A stretch of 64,000 nucleotides of DNA from Sporosarcina globispora (GCF_001274725.1 NZ_LGUF01000007.1:4073911-4137910), one strand, 5' to 3'; positions 18,398-28,194 are shown, numbered from the stretch's first letter. Notes: generated by a model not told the origin, from the sequence alone. Made by a program: numbers and translations.

Positions 18398-18885
18398 TTT
18401 AACTCCACCAAAATCAATCTTTTAGAAAACCATCGATAAAATTTATCGTTTATATAGAGAGAAATCATTACTGTTACTAGTGTCCAATACCATTTCCATT
18501 CATGATACTCAACCAGTTTGGTATTAGATTCTAATACAACCTCTAAGAAGGTAAAAAATCCAGCAAAGAAAACATAATACAATAGTGAGCCAAATCCTTT
18601 TTTATTCCTTGGAAAATACAAACTAAAAATAATGGCGACTACCGGGAATAGGAAGAACTCAAAGGAAAAACTAGTCCTATTATATAAATTTGCCTTAGGA
18701 TACAATTGAATCGGATATTCAATCCAACCCATTTCTACTGCTATTAAACCAGCTGGCCATGTAATGACTTGTAGAAATAAAAAGATAACCCACGCTTCTC
18801 TAACCTTTTCTCTCGGTACTAATAGTTTGAGACACATGATACTTAGCAGTAATATTCCCAATATAATCCATCTTTCAAGATTCAT
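18394..18885 (-). CDS. CBO0543-like multi-pass membrane protein, paralogue
   Basis: 163 residues, same layout as its downstream neighbour: WPAGLIAVEMGWIEYPIQLY, then FEFFLFPVVAIIFSLYFPRN, then a C-terminal WKWYWTLVTVMISLYINDKF. First gene of the coupled pair. The pair may act as one membrane complex. Function unknown. Confidence 0.65.
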   Translation of the reverse strand: MNLERWIILGILLLSIMCLKLLVPREKVREAWVIFLFLQVITWPAGLIAVEMGWIEYPIQLYPKANLYNRTSFSFEFFLFPVVAIIFSLYFPRNKKGFGSLLYYVFFAGFFTFLEVVLESNTKLVEYHEWKWYWTLVTVMISLYINDKFYRWFSKRLILVELK

Positions 18886-18967
18886 TTAAGTCACCTTTCA
18901 TTGGAACCATTTATAATATTTGTTCACATAATTAAATAAATCGATACTACCACTTTTCATCATACTG

Positions 18968-19284
18968 CTACTTGTTTAGCTTATTATTTTTAAAATCTCG
19001 TCCATGTTCTATGTTATGACAATCAACACAAACAGTCTCCAGGTTATCTTCATCGAGAGCCAGATCCGGATGATGCTCAAGCTCCTTGATATGGTGAACA
19101 GCCAGTTGGATCTTCTTTCGCTTGGCACTCTCGCTGTATTCGTTTGTATCAATGCTTAAGCGCCCTTGCCGTTTACATTCCTGACTTCATAGTTGTCACG
19201 TTTCTTGATCTCTGCCCGAAGCTTCTTCCATTCGCCACAGTTATAAAATTTACTCTTTTGTTCCTGCGTTTTATATTCGTGCAT
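18968..19284 (-). pseudogene. HNH endonuclease gene with frameshift
   Basis: Starts MHEYKTQEQKSKFYNCGEWK, breaks frame near RDNYE, and resumes in another frame as SIDTNEYSESAKRKKIQ, LAVHHIKELEHHPDLALDED, LETVCVDCHNIEHGRDF. It is homologous to the HNH gene at 36540. A small indel near 19180 destroys the first Cys pair. Confidence 0.75.
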
Positions 19285-19357
19285 TACTCCAACTGCATCA
19301 CCCTTCTTTTTCTTCAAAAATAAAAAACACCCTGGAAAGGATGCTTTAAATAAATTA

Positions 19358-19693
19358 TTATTCTTTCTTGAAAAACTCGTACTCTCTAATTATCTTTAAA
19401 TATTTTCCTGTCTCCACTAATTCAATAATTCCTTGATTTCCTTTTTTAAAAGCTGCTTCTTTTTCAATTGCATTTGGAAGTGCTCCATATCTAATTAAAA
19501 AAGCGACTATATATTTATTATCATTTTCTATGGCTAATTCCAAAGCAGACACTCCTGATTGAGATTTCGAATGTGGAGCAGCTCTGTACTTCTCAAAGCT
19601 CCTAATAACTCCTTCTACATCATTATTAAGAACATTAGAAATAAGTACTTTGCTTTCTGGTCTGTTTATCAAGTTATAGTCTGAATTTATCAT
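19358..19693 (-). CDS. Ankyrin-repeat protein, small
   Basis: 111 residues with at least one ankyrin unit (SKSQSGVSALELAIENDNKY followed by IVAFLIRYGALPNA) and a probable degenerate unit before it (NVLNNDVEGVIRSFEKY). Probably a protein-binding or immunity-like factor. It is followed by a GCACCC...GGATGC-type hairpin terminator and preceded by the leader ATGGACAAATACTATC...TTTCGTCAAATTATGACA, which also precedes the gene at 40347. Confidence 0.65.
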   Translation of the reverse strand: MINSDYNLINRPESKVLISNVLNNDVEGVIRSFEKYRAAPHSKSQSGVSALELAIENDNKYIVAFLIRYGALPNAIEKEAAFKKGNQGIIELVETGKYLKIIREYEFFKKE

Positions 19694-19794
19694 GATTGGC
19701 TATCCTCTTTCATTTGTGTTTCAATTGCATATCTCCTAATTATGCGCAATAAAAACCAAATGGACAAATACTATCTTTCGTCAAATTATGACAT

Positions 19795-19966
19795 CACCTT
19801 CTCCTTACAGCCCCGTTCACTCTTTTATAAGAATCACGCCTTGTTTCCGATCAGTGCCCAATCCACGCAATATCTGGAGGTGTTCTCTTGAAGCAAAGAT
19901 CAATTTATCCAAACTTAACAAGATCTTCTCCTGCCAGCTCTTCTTTTTCTCGATACTCGACAACAT
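19795..19966 (-). pseudogene. Junction relic: replication-relaxation N-terminus joined to a small phage gene
   Basis: From ATG 19966 the frame reads as the first 35-40 residues of the replication-relaxation protein (SSIEKKKSWQEKILLSLDKL, FASREHLQILRGLGTDR). After that, in another frame, it reads ETRRDSYKRVNGAVRRR-stop, the tail of the small phage gene also seen at 38023. This is an illegitimate deletion junction, probably at the similar stretches encoding GTDR and GTRRD. Confidence 0.6.
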
Positions 19967-20120
19967 TTTCTGGTGCTCCTTTCATTGAAATGAACTTGTG
20001 GAACTTGTGAAATGAGGACTTTAGCGAAAAGCTAAAGGAATCTCACTCAAACTGAACCATTTAATACAAGCTATAACCCTTGAAAATGCTAATATTCGAA
20101 CGGACAGGAGAACTGACTGC

Positions 20121-20339
20121 CTAAAACCCGATCACTAGGCTGCGAATAAGTAGGTTCTTAAATACAGCCCACCCGTGAACATTTAGAATGCACCCCAGAC
20201 CAACTGCCCGAATAGTCGCTTCATTGATCGGCACGCCGCATCTTTCTAAAATAAAGAGGCACATTAAGACAGCCCCTGTGCCCACAAAGAAGGTAAGTCC
20301 CCCGTACACCATGGACAATAACCCGGGATCAGGAGCCAT
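20121..20339 (-). pseudogene. Small two-TM membrane protein, decayed copy (element A)
   Basis: 72 codons similar to the gene at 31271-31540 (LTFFVGTGAVLM, ERCGVPINEATIRAVGLG). The N-terminal 17 residues of the intact version are out of frame because one base is missing in the equivalent start region near 20380, so translation would have to start at an internal Met. Confidence 0.6.
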
Positions 20340-20359
20340 ATAAGAATAACCAGAGACAA

Positions 20360-20676
20360 ACTGATTAAAAGGTATAACCTCAACTCCACGTTTCTCTTCC
20401 TCCTTCAGTTTTCTTTTTAATTTGGCTGTCGTTTGATAATAAACTTCATCATAGCTTTCAATTCCGGCATCTACACATTTATTATCTTCCCAGATAGTTC
20501 ATGATGGTCCAGCAATCATCTGCAGTTCTTGCACTAAAATACAGTTGATTAAGATAATCAGAGGAAAATAGAAATTCAGTTTCATCAAGATCATCTAATA
20601 GCGTTCCGGGTAATGAGCAAATCAATATTATATTTCTACATAATGAATAAATGTCCAAAATACCACTTACGTTCAT
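20360..20676 (-). pseudogene. Decayed copy of the gene upstream of the small membrane protein
   Basis: Contains TEFLFSSDYLNQLYFSARTADDCWTIMNYL, matching the frameshifted gene at 31515-31828, but runs into a stop at LGR and has a different N-terminus (MNVSGILDIYSLCRN). Function unknown in either copy. Confidence 0.55.
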
Positions 20677-20679
20677 AGT

Positions 20680-21064
20680 TCTTTATACACATTTTAATTA
20701 ATTGGTTTTTATATTTTCATAAAATTCTATTAATTATGTTTTATCCCCCCAATTTTAAGAGAAATAACTCCACTACAAAAATACAGATTTCGACAAAACC
20801 ATAAATATTTTTCCAGAAATAACTTGAAATTCTACTTTAATATTGTTTAATTGACAATTTTTTTAACCGAAATTTTCAATATATAAGTTTACCGAACTAT
20901 GCTATATTCCCCCAATTTACGGGGATTTATGGTGTATGTACAATTCTAATTGTATTTATTTACTCAGAATGGTTAGTAAATTGTAATTTTATTTAATTAC
21001 TAATCTTTTAAAAGTAGTGAAATAAATATAAAACTTAAATCAAATAAATAAAGGAGAAATGTTA
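20680..21064. other. AT-rich upstream region of the subtilase gene
   Basis: About 385 bases, very AT-rich, with two short C runs (CCCCCCAATTTTAAG, CCCCCAATTTACGG). It must hold the promoter of the subtilase gene, but I could not assign a convincing -35/-10 pair; a TTGACA at 20851 has no well-spaced partner. Confidence 0.3.
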
Positions 21065-24000
21065 ATGACTAAGAGTAAATTGAAGGCATTTAAAGTGATG
21101 ACTACTGCAGCTGTAACAACCTTACTACTTTCATCATTCACCGTATTTGCTGAGAAGAATGACACATTAAACGAGTCTTCTTATGAAGCAGAATTACAAT
21201 CATTTTTTAAAGAAGCGAGTGAAAAAAATTGGTTAATGGACGATCAGGCTGACCAAGAGCAGAAGACAGTAGAAAAAGCCCACAAGCCAGTTAATAATGA
21301 GTATGCTCCTAACGATTCTGTACGTGTTATTGTGGAAATGACGGGGGAACCTGTACATAGTGCAACAGGAAATTACGCTGAAAAGAAAAAATTAAAGCAA
21401 TCACAAAAATCATTAATCGAAGAGATGAAAGAAACGAAAAAGTGGAAATTGAAAGAGCGACATCACTTTGTGAAGGGCATTAATGGTTTTAGTATGGATA
21501 CAGAGTACAAAAATATTAAAGAAATCGAAAAAATGCCTGGAGTAGCCCGTGTTATTATTGCGCAAGTCTATCAACCAGCAATGAACTCTAGTGAATCTAT
21601 GGTACAAGCAAAAAAAGTCTGGGAAGATTTAGGCTATCGCGGTGAAGGAATGCTGGTTGCGGTTGTTGATTCAGGAGTAGACTATCGCCATCAAGATCTT
21701 ACCCTGTCTGACAATGGAAAAAGGAAAGCCAAGTGGTCCTCTGAGACAATAAAGGCAAAATTAGATGAAACAGCTGTAAATGATCGCTGGTATACAGATA
21801 AGGTCCCAGCTGGTTACGATTGGGCTGACCGAGATCAAGATGTTCTTCCTTATGCTACCTCACATGGAATGCATGTAGCAGGAACAATTGGAGCCAATGG
21901 GACCGATGAAGTAGACGGGGTAAAAGGAATTGCACCTAATGTGCAGATCCTAGCGGAAAAAGTCTTTTCCGATAATTATTCTGGCGCATTTGCAGATGAT
22001 ATCATAGCCGGAATCAATCATGCAGTTGAAATGGATGCCGATGTCATCAACTTAAGCTTAGGGTCTGACGCTGATTTTGTGGATGAAGAAAATCCCATCC
22101 AAAAAGCGGTTCGTACTGCTACAGAACAAGGGGTATTAGTGGTAGCAGCAGGTGGAAACGCTTACTACAGTACTAAAAGTGGATCCACCAAATATACACA
22201 TCCAGCCTATGCTAAAAATCCCGATATTGGAGTAGTAGGAGCACCTGGTTCAAGCCCATATGCTTTACAAGTAGGTTCTTATGAAAATGATCAAGTCCAT
22301 ATGGACACATTTACTCTTTCAGATGGGAAATCACTTATTTACCAACGCAATCAAGGTTTTCGATTGGCAGATGTCTTTGCTAAAGATGAAGAGCTTGAGT
22401 TAGTTTATGTAGGCTATGGTCGAACTGATGATTTCACAGGAAAAGATGTAGCAGGAAAAATCGTGGTGGCTGAACAACAATTTGCAGGCAGTGAAGCCTA
22501 TATACAATCTCCTGCTTACCAGAGAGGTGCAAAAGGAGTGATTGTGGTTCCTTTAGCGGCACAAGGAGATTATGCCAAATTAAACAGTTCAGCAGCCAGT
22601 ACTCAGATCGCTGAAGGACAAGCCTTGATACAACGTTTGAAAAATGGTGAAAAGATTACGGCTCGAGTGGGTAAGGGAACCTGGATAGATAATAAAACCA
22701 AGGGGACAATGTCTGGATTCTCATCATATGGAGCACCGCATACCCTTGATTTTAAACCTGAAATTACCGCACCTGGCGGTAAGATTTATTCTACTGTCAT
22801 TGACAACAAATATGAAACTTATAGCGGAACTTCGATGGCTTCACCACATGTAGCGGGTGCAGGAGCTTTGGTGTTACAGTCGCTCTATGAAAAAGGTGTC
22901 ACTAAAGATTCAAATACTGTCTATCAAGCAAAAACAGCTTTGATGAACACAGCTCAAATTATTTTGGACCCTGCGACAGATGGGAAAATACCATATTCAC
23001 CACGTAAACAAGGTGCAGGGATGATGCAGATTGCCAATGCACTAAAAACGCCTGTATTAGTGAAAGATAAGTTTGCTAAGCCAGAAAATGCAGCTGCTGT
23101 GGAGTTAAAAGAAATTAAGCAAAATAAAGTAAAATTTATGCTGGAGTTAGAGGCGTTAGCGGGTAAATCTTCTCCAGATGAGATTACCTATGATGTGTAT
23201 CTAGATCTGTTAACAGATGACACGGAGCAGAAAGAACTAGATATAGATAGAGATGGGAAAAAGGAACGAACGATGGAAGTGTTAAAGCTAACAAGCAAGC
23301 GGATTGAAGGAGCAACAGCGAAGATCAACGGAAAAGATTTTAGCGACTCAACACCTGCCACTTTTACTGTGAAAAAAGGTCATCTGCAAGATTTAGAGGT
23401 GGATATTAAACTTCCAGATGGATTGAAGAATAATATATTTGTTGAAGGATTTGTTCGCTTTGTTCCGAAAAATGGGGATCAAGCTTCGGTTCCGTCTTTA
23501 ACCATTCCGTATATGGGCTTTTATGGTGACTGGGATCAACTTCAAAACTTAGATGCACCGATGTGGGACGAAAATGCATTTTTACAAGAAACTGCTTTAT
23601 TCCCTTACTATGGTAAGAAGAACTGGCTAGGCAGACCAGAAATACCACTTGGTTATGATAAGGTGACCAAAACATTCTCCGAACAGAGGATGGCCAACTC
23701 TCCATATGCTGCGAATCAAGGCGTTTATTCGATTTTTACCACCTTGCGCAATGTAAAACGGGTGCATCAGTACATTGAAGATGCAGCAGGTAATCGAGTT
23801 CGTGAACTTGGAGATTATAGTGAAGTAACTGGAACAGGAGAACCATGGAAGTTTAGAAAAAATGTAATGGCAAGAAGCGAGTTCTTTAACCCTGGATATG
23901 GCTGGGATTTGAAATCAGAAGATGGAAAAGTGGTTCCGGACGGAAAATATCAATTTATTATCGAGAGCACGTTAGATTATGAGGGAGCGCGACCACAAAC

Positions 24001-24580
24001 AATTAAGCTTCCGATATATGTAGATTCTGTTGCACCAAAAGCAGAAAATATTCAAGTTAACAAAACACCAGAAAATAAGTATCTGATTAGCTGGGACATG
24101 AAGGATAATGCAGGGGGAAGCGGCTTAACTAAATCTTATGTTTATGTCGATGGCAAGTATAACTCTATTTCGCCAACACAAACGTCCTTACTAGTAAATG
24201 CAGAACCGAAAAGTGTAATCCTAATGCTAAACGACTGGGCAGGTAATTTCAGCTATGAAATGTACGGAGATCGCTCGTATGCAAAAGAGGAATTATTCCT
24301 TTCCGTGTTAGATGTATGGGCAAGACCAATAACACCACAAGAACCAGGTCATATTTTGGGAGTGGGCGTGAAAAAACTGAATTGGAAATTTACAATCTCA
24401 GATCCTTCAGGTAAAGTGATCGAAACTTGGACAGAAAAAAATACAGAGACAGCTTATAAAAAATGGACTCCAACTGCTGATATGCCTGCCGGAAAATACA
24501 AGGTGACCTGTGAGATGGAAGACGAAACAGGTCTAAAGATTAACGCTAAAGAACGTTATATGACGGTAGTGAAACCTTAA
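21065..24580 (+). CDS. Large secreted subtilisin-like serine protease (S8, Vpr/C5a-peptidase type)
   Basis: A 1171-residue preproprotein. The signal peptide is followed by an inhibitor-type prodomain (VRVIVEMTGEPV...), then the catalytic domain with Asp (AVVDSGVDYRHQDL), His (SHGMHVAGTIGANG) and Ser (GTSMASPHVAGAGAL). A PA insert (AYQRGAKGVIVVPLA) lies between His and Ser. The Fn3-like and Ig-like region beyond residue 650 includes GWDLKSEDGKVVPDGKYQF. No LPxTG or S-layer anchor is seen, so it is probably released. The ATG at 21065 is preferred because GGAG lies eight bases upstream; the ATG at 21059 is too close. It sits as cargo between decayed element-A genes. Confidence 0.88.
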   Translation: MTKSKLKAFKVMTTAAVTTLLLSSFTVFAEKNDTLNESSYEAELQSFFKEASEKNWLMDDQADQEQKTVEKAHKPVNNEYAPNDSVRVIVEMTGEPVHSATGNYAEKKKLKQSQKSLIEEMKETKKWKLKERHHFVKGINGFSMDTEYKNIKEIEKMPGVARVIIAQVYQPAMNSSESMVQAKKVWEDLGYRGEGMLVAVVDSGVDYRHQDLTLSDNGKRKAKWSSETIKAKLDETAVNDRWYTDKVPAGYDWADRDQDVLPYATSHGMHVAGTIGANGTDEVDGVKGIAPNVQILAEKVFSDNYSGAFADDIIAGINHAVEMDADVINLSLGSDADFVDEENPIQKAVRTATEQGVLVVAAGGNAYYSTKSGSTKYTHPAYAKNPDIGVVGAPGSSPYALQVGSYENDQVHMDTFTLSDGKSLIYQRNQGFRLADVFAKDEELELVYVGYGRTDDFTGKDVAGKIVVAEQQFAGSEAYIQSPAYQRGAKGVIVVPLAAQGDYAKLNSSAASTQIAEGQALIQRLKNGEKITARVGKGTWIDNKTKGTMSGFSSYGAPHTLDFKPEITAPGGKIYSTVIDNKYETYSGTSMASPHVAGAGALVLQSLYEKGVTKDSNTVYQAKTALMNTAQIILDPATDGKIPYSPRKQGAGMMQIANALKTPVLVKDKFAKPENAAAVELKEIKQNKVKFMLELEALAGKSSPDEITYDVYLDLLTDDTEQKELDIDRDGKKERTMEVLKLTSKRIEGATAKINGKDFSDSTPATFTVKKGHLQDLEVDIKLPDGLKNNIFVEGFVRFVPKNGDQASVPSLTIPYMGFYGDWDQLQNLDAPMWDENAFLQETALFPYYGKKNWLGRPEIPLGYDKVTKTFSEQRMANSPYAANQGVYSIFTTLRNVKRVHQYIEDAAGNRVRELGDYSEVTGTGEPWKFRKNVMARSEFFNPGYGWDLKSEDGKVVPDGKYQFIIESTLDYEGARPQTIKLPIYVDSVAPKAENIQVNKTPENKYLISWDMKDNAGGSGLTKSYVYVDGKYNSISPTQTSLLVNAEPKSVILMLNDWAGNFSYEMYGDRSYAKEELFLSVLDVWARPITPQEPGHILGVGVKKLNWKFTISDPSGKVIETWTEKNTETAYKKWTPTADMPAGKYKVTCEMEDETGLKINAKERYMTVVKP

Positions 24581-24768
24581 AGAATACCTGAAGATGATCG
24601 CGACATAATTGAACAGGCCATGTACTTGCCAATGCTGCGTATGCTTTTTTCTATAAAGGTTATGAGGAACACCATAATTATTTTAATCCAAGGCTTCGTA
24701 ATAAGGTATATGAACTATTGGAATACTATTTAAACAATAGGTTTAAGCCCTTCTTAGTGATAGAGTGA
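24581..24768 (+). pseudogene. Remnant of the YolD-partner gene (element A)
   Basis: Directly after the subtilase stop, the frame reads RIPEDDRDIIEQAMYLPML and then, after a deletion, FFYKGYEEHHNYFNPRLRNK and ELLEYYLNNRF. Both pieces match the start and end of the gene at 33595-33978. So the subtilase occupies the place held by Xre, LexA-like and YolD genes in element B. Confidence 0.7.
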
Positions 24769-24837
24769 CCCAGTAAAATGAGACAAGGAAAAAATGAACA
24801 TATCCCCGTCAAGTAGACGGTATAAAAAATAACCACC

Positions 24838-24940
24838 CTTCTTCAGCAGCTTAAAGGATAGTTGGAAGAGTGGCTACTGTCAAGTAAAGCACTTGACAGC
24901 AACCACTCTTCCAACTCAATTGTCTGTAAGCTGAAGAAGG
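24838..24940. repeat. Long imperfect hairpin inside the IS3-type element
   Basis: Left arm 24838-24885 (CTTCTTCAGCAGCTTA, GTTGGAAGAGTGGCT, TGTCAAGT), 5-base loop, right arm 24891-24940 (ACTTGACA, CCACTCTTCCAAC, TAAGCTGAAGAAGG). The arms pair over nearly 50 bases with small bulges. It lies just past the orfB stop and could terminate or insulate transcription. Confidence 0.75.
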
Positions 24941-24963
24941 AGTAAATGTAATCCATTTGTATT

Positions 24964-25844
24964 CTAAGCAATCTTGGTACTCCTGTATTCCACAGGACTA
25001 AGATTGCTTAATTTTTTTTGGAATCGCTCGTGATTATAAAAATATATATACTGTTCTATAGCTTGAATAACTTCTTCCTCCGTTTTAAATGAATGTAAAT
25101 ACATTACTTCAGATTTTAAATGTCCAAAGAAGTTTTCCATACTTGCATTGTCTAAACAATTACCTTTTCTGGACATACTAGGTGTAATCTTATTTTTCTT
25201 AAGAAGTTTATGGTATTGGCGAGATGTGTATTGGAATCCTTGGTCACTGTGGAGAGTGACCCCATGCACATCTTGCTTTTTTTTGGCTGTTTTTATTGTC
25301 TCGGTAACCAGTTTTAAGTTATTAGAATTACTGATCTTAAATGCTACAATCTCGTTGTTGTACAGGTCTTTTATGGCAGATAGGTATAACCGTTTCTGAT
25401 TAAACATTAAGTAAGTTATATCTGTTACCCATTTTTGATTTAATTTGTCGCAGTAAATTCACGATTCAGGATATTAGGAACTACTATATTCTCAGAACCT
25501 TTCTTGTAATTTCCTTTTTTCTTTCTAATTTTAGCCTTGATTCCTAATTCTTTCATTAATCGATAAACTCTTTTGTGGTTTACCTTAATACCATGTTTAC
25601 GAAATATCCAGGTTTTAACACGATAATATCCATAGATACCATTAACTTCGTTATAACACTCTATTATCAAGCCTTTTAAGAACTGATCATCTAACATTTT
25701 GGGGGTTACAATATCTTTTCGATTTAACCACTTGTAATATCCACCTCTTGAAACACCGGCATATTCGCAAAGACGTTGTACGGAATACTTACTAGAGAGA
25801 GCTTCGATGATATTAAACAACACTTGTCTTTCCTCTATTTTCAC
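24964..25844 (-). pseudogene. IS3-family transposase OrfB (DDE integrase), frameshifted
   Basis: Two frames make up one protein. The first (25440-25844) has the HTH_21-type region and ends REFTATN-stop; the second (24964 to about 25430) continues NQKWVTDITYL with the first Asp, LHSDQGFQY with the second, and ENFFGHLKSE with the Glu. A single missing base near 25440 separates them. All three catalytic residues are present but split, so this copy is probably inactive. Confidence 0.8.
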
Positions 25845-26158
25845 CTCCTTTGAAAAGCTCGTAACTTTTTTAAAAACTCATTCTCCATTTTCAAAATTTT
25901 ATTTTCTTCTTCTATAGACATTGGTATAGTTCTAGGTCTGCCTTTAATAGGTGATTCTGATTTTCCACGACGGTCCTTAAGACCTTCCTCGCCAAGTTCT
26001 TTATAATTTTTTACCCAGCGACGTATATAAGTGTGGTCAGGTAAACCAAGCATCTTAGCTATAGCTTTATAACCCATTTCACCTTCAAAATACTTAATTA
26101 CAGCCGAAAGTTTGAACTCAAAAGAATAATTTATGAATTTTTGTCCTTTTTTAGCCAA
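25841..26158 (-). CDS. IS3-family transposase OrfA (helix-turn-helix)
   Basis: A 105-residue protein with a homeodomain-like helix-turn-helix (FKLSAVIKYFEGEMGYKAIA, then LGLPDHTYIRRWVKNYK) and a C-terminal leucine-zipper-like helix (EENKILKMENEFLKKLRA). Its end overlaps orfB by four bases next to an A-rich stretch, the normal place for -1 frameshifting that yields the OrfAB fusion. Confidence 0.85.
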   Translation of the reverse strand: MAKKGQKFINYSFEFKLSAVIKYFEGEMGYKAIAKMLGLPDHTYIRRWVKNYKELGEEGLKDRRGKSESPIKGRPRTIPMSIEEENKILKMENEFLKKLRAFQRR

Positions 26159-26256
26159 AATAAATCCCTCCTATGCAAGCAGTATGGGTTTTTTTCATAC
26201 TGTCTACACAGAAGGGATAATATCAATATCTATACGATTTTGGAGGTGTTTTTCTT

Positions 26257-26412
26257 ATGGGGACAAGAGTTCATTACCCAGAAGAAATAAAGTGGGAAGT
26301 GATTAGGATAAAGCAAAAGGGATTAAGCTATCAAGCGATTATGGATCAGCTCGGCATTAAAAATGTTTCACAAATCAAAACTTGGATGAAATGGCATAGA
26401 GAGGGTCAGGTG
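26257..26412 (+). pseudogene. 5' fragment of a different IS3-type OrfA
   Basis: Reads MGTRVHYPEEIKWEVIRIKQ...IKTWMKWHREGQ, the first 50 residues of a known IS3-family OrfA, with a good GGAGG site upstream. After GREGQ-like sequence it runs into unrelated DNA (VVAFFFNSKF), so only the start of this second IS survives. Confidence 0.7.
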
Positions 26413-26473
26413 GTTGCATTTTTCTTTAATTCAAAGTTCATACTAAGTCTTAGTAATATTTGGAGGAGATTTA

Positions 26474-26955
26474 ATGCTTTCTACCGCCCTTAGTAACCTA
26501 GATCTTGGAGCTAAAGGATTATGGTTTCCGATTATTGTAAGTATTTTTCTTTTTGTAACCTTTTACTAATACCTAAAAAAAGAATTAGTTGGGTAGAACT
26601 CTTTATAATTTTTTGTATAGTTGGTTTTGCGACATGGATTTCTGATTCGCTTATTTTAAGGATTTTCGATTTAATTGACTTAGGTTCTCCTGACAAGCCA
26701 GGTATCGGAGACATTATTTCATATACATTTATACCGCCATCTCTAGCATGTTTGTACTTGTATTTTCTGGATATGAAAAACAGGTGGAAATTAGTAACTA
26801 TATTCACATTCCTTTCTCTTCTTATAGAACTAGGAATGGAATTTTCCGGATATATGAAAACTAAAGATTGGGTCAAATTCACAACTCCATTGTTTTATTT
26901 TTTGGTATATGGTTTTGTATTGCCTTACATTTTAAAACTGATTAGACGTAGGTAA
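26474..26955 (+). pseudogene. Multi-pass membrane protein gene with frameshift
   Basis: GGAGGAG precedes ATG 26474, which opens MLSTALSNLDLGAKGLWFPI and stops at VTFY; the second frame carries on with LLIPKKRISWVELFIIF and four further membrane segments, ending LPYILKLIRRR. One base change near 26570 separates them. Layout resembles the CBO0543-like proteins at 17930-18885. Possibly cargo of element A. Confidence 0.5.
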
Positions 26956-26987
26956 TTCAAATAGAACCAATTATAAATTAACTCCTC

Positions 26988-27176
26988 CTACCTTTTGTTA
27001 ATTTCATCGTTCACCTGAGAACGTACAGTGTTTACCACTTCTGCTTGAAAAGCATCGAAGAAGGATTGGAAAGCTTTCGTCTGTTCTTGCTCTGTTGATT
27101 CGGTATTTGCCAGAACTGCAGTAAGGTTTGCTTTAGCATCGTTAAATACTTCTGATCGATTAAATTGGATTGTCAT
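26988..27176 (-). pseudogene. Phage major capsid protein, N-terminal fragment
   Basis: 62 codons (MTIQFNRSEVFNDAKANLTA, ending VVNTVRSQVNDEINKR) resembling the N-terminal delta/scaffold region of HK97-type capsid proteins. The rest of the gene is missing. It lies downstream of the protease relic in normal phage order. Confidence 0.6.
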
Positions 27177-27191
27177 TGTATATCCCCCTAA

Positions 27192-27464
27192 TTAATTTAA
27201 ATTTAAAAAGAGCTTGCTCAGATTCCCTTTTGCAACTACAGCAGGTTTCTGTTCAGGCTCTTTTTGTTTTGGATTTTTTAAATTTGTTATTTCGCTTTGA
27301 AGATTAATAATCATTGCTTTAAGGTTTTCAATTTCAGCATCATCTGTTTGATCAGTATTAACACGATCTGCAAGACCAGCTTCAACAGCCGCGCTTGCCG
27401 TAAACCATGTCTCATCTTCCACAAGATCATTGAGGGTTTCTCTTTCACCTGTATAGCGAGTCAT
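27192..27464 (-). pseudogene. ClpP-type phage prohead protease, C-terminal fragment
   Basis: Reads MTRYTGERETLNDLVEDETW, then FTASAAVEAGLADRV, the end of the ClpP-like fold, followed by a coiled-coil scaffold tail ending NLSKLFLNLN. The catalytic Ser/His part is absent, lost in the same deletion that removed the portal gene. Confidence 0.65.
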
Positions 27465-27475
27465 ATAAATATCTT

Positions 27476-27835
27476 ATATTTAGGAATGCCGTGAAGAGGG
27501 CTAATCAAGAAATGAGTAATAACGGATATCAATACATTCTTACCACCACCACGCCCGAGCATCCACAAATGTTTTGCGGTAGAAGACACGGCCATTTTCT
27601 TTATAAAATAAAAAAACGAATGCATTTAAAACTTCTGAAATGGTTGCAATGGAAAATACCATTTCTCACCGAAGCTAATGCAATCGTCAATCATCTTGTC
27701 ATCGAAATATAAATCTTCACGATTTAAAACATGTTTCTCCAGATATTCAATGAGCCAAATGCGTTCATTATTTAGTTTGATCTTTCCAGACTTATAGAGT
27801 TTTATATAATGATCAACATGCTTATTCCGAATCAT
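27476..27835 (-). pseudogene. Phage terminase large subunit, N-terminal relic
   Basis: Starts MIRNKHVDHYIKLYKSGKIK and reads to FSFGEKWYFPLQPFQKF-like sequence; after small frameshifts the Walker A motif appears as WMLGRGGGKN, then ISPLHGIPKY. It then joins the protease relic, so most of the ATPase and all of the nuclease domain are gone. Its ATG overlaps the stop of the small terminase (ATGA). Confidence 0.7.
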
Positions 27836-28155
27836 ACAAGGTCGGCTGCTGAATACTCTTCATCGCCTGGGGAAGATGGAGTATAACTGTCCCGTATGAA
27901 ATTAAATGATTTTTCAATAGAAAGCAGCTGGGCATTTACTTACATTTTGTCATTGACTGCTGGATGACTTTTTACAAATTTCTGCGCACCATTTTCAGTG
28001 GTCACTGTTGCACCATCCCGCTTGATATCCTTATCCAGTTGCTTATTCAACTTTACCAGGCTGATGTACCGTTCAACCTTTTCTACTTCCACAAGATCAT
28101 CAGTATCAATTCTGCTCATAAGCTGATCTTGTAATTTTTTGACGTTTACAGGCAC
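27832..28155 (-). pseudogene. P27-family small terminase, with one in-frame stop
   Basis: Starts MPVNVKKLQDQLMSRIDTDD and contains DIKRDGATVTTENGAQKF, VKSHPAVNDKM, the conserved P27 (Terminase_4) core. A TAA follows KM, but the frame then continues VNAQLLSIEKSFNFIRDSY to a stop that overlaps the large terminase start, which is exactly the expected gene length. So one codon has become a stop. Confidence 0.75.
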
Positions 28156-28194
28156 TCCATCCCCCCCTTACGTGAGAAAAATGCTCATAAATCT

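Larger units (their letters stand above)
24766..26210 (-). mobile_element. IS3-family (IS150-like) insertion sequence
   Basis: Contains orfA and a frameshifted orfB on the minus strand. Tentative ends are TGACCCAGTAAAATGA at 24766 and, in reverse complement, TGTGTAGACAGTATGAAA ending at 26210; they share a CAGTA core near the tips but are poorly matched overall, so boundaries are approximate. A long hairpin lies between the left end and orfB. Confidence 0.7.
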
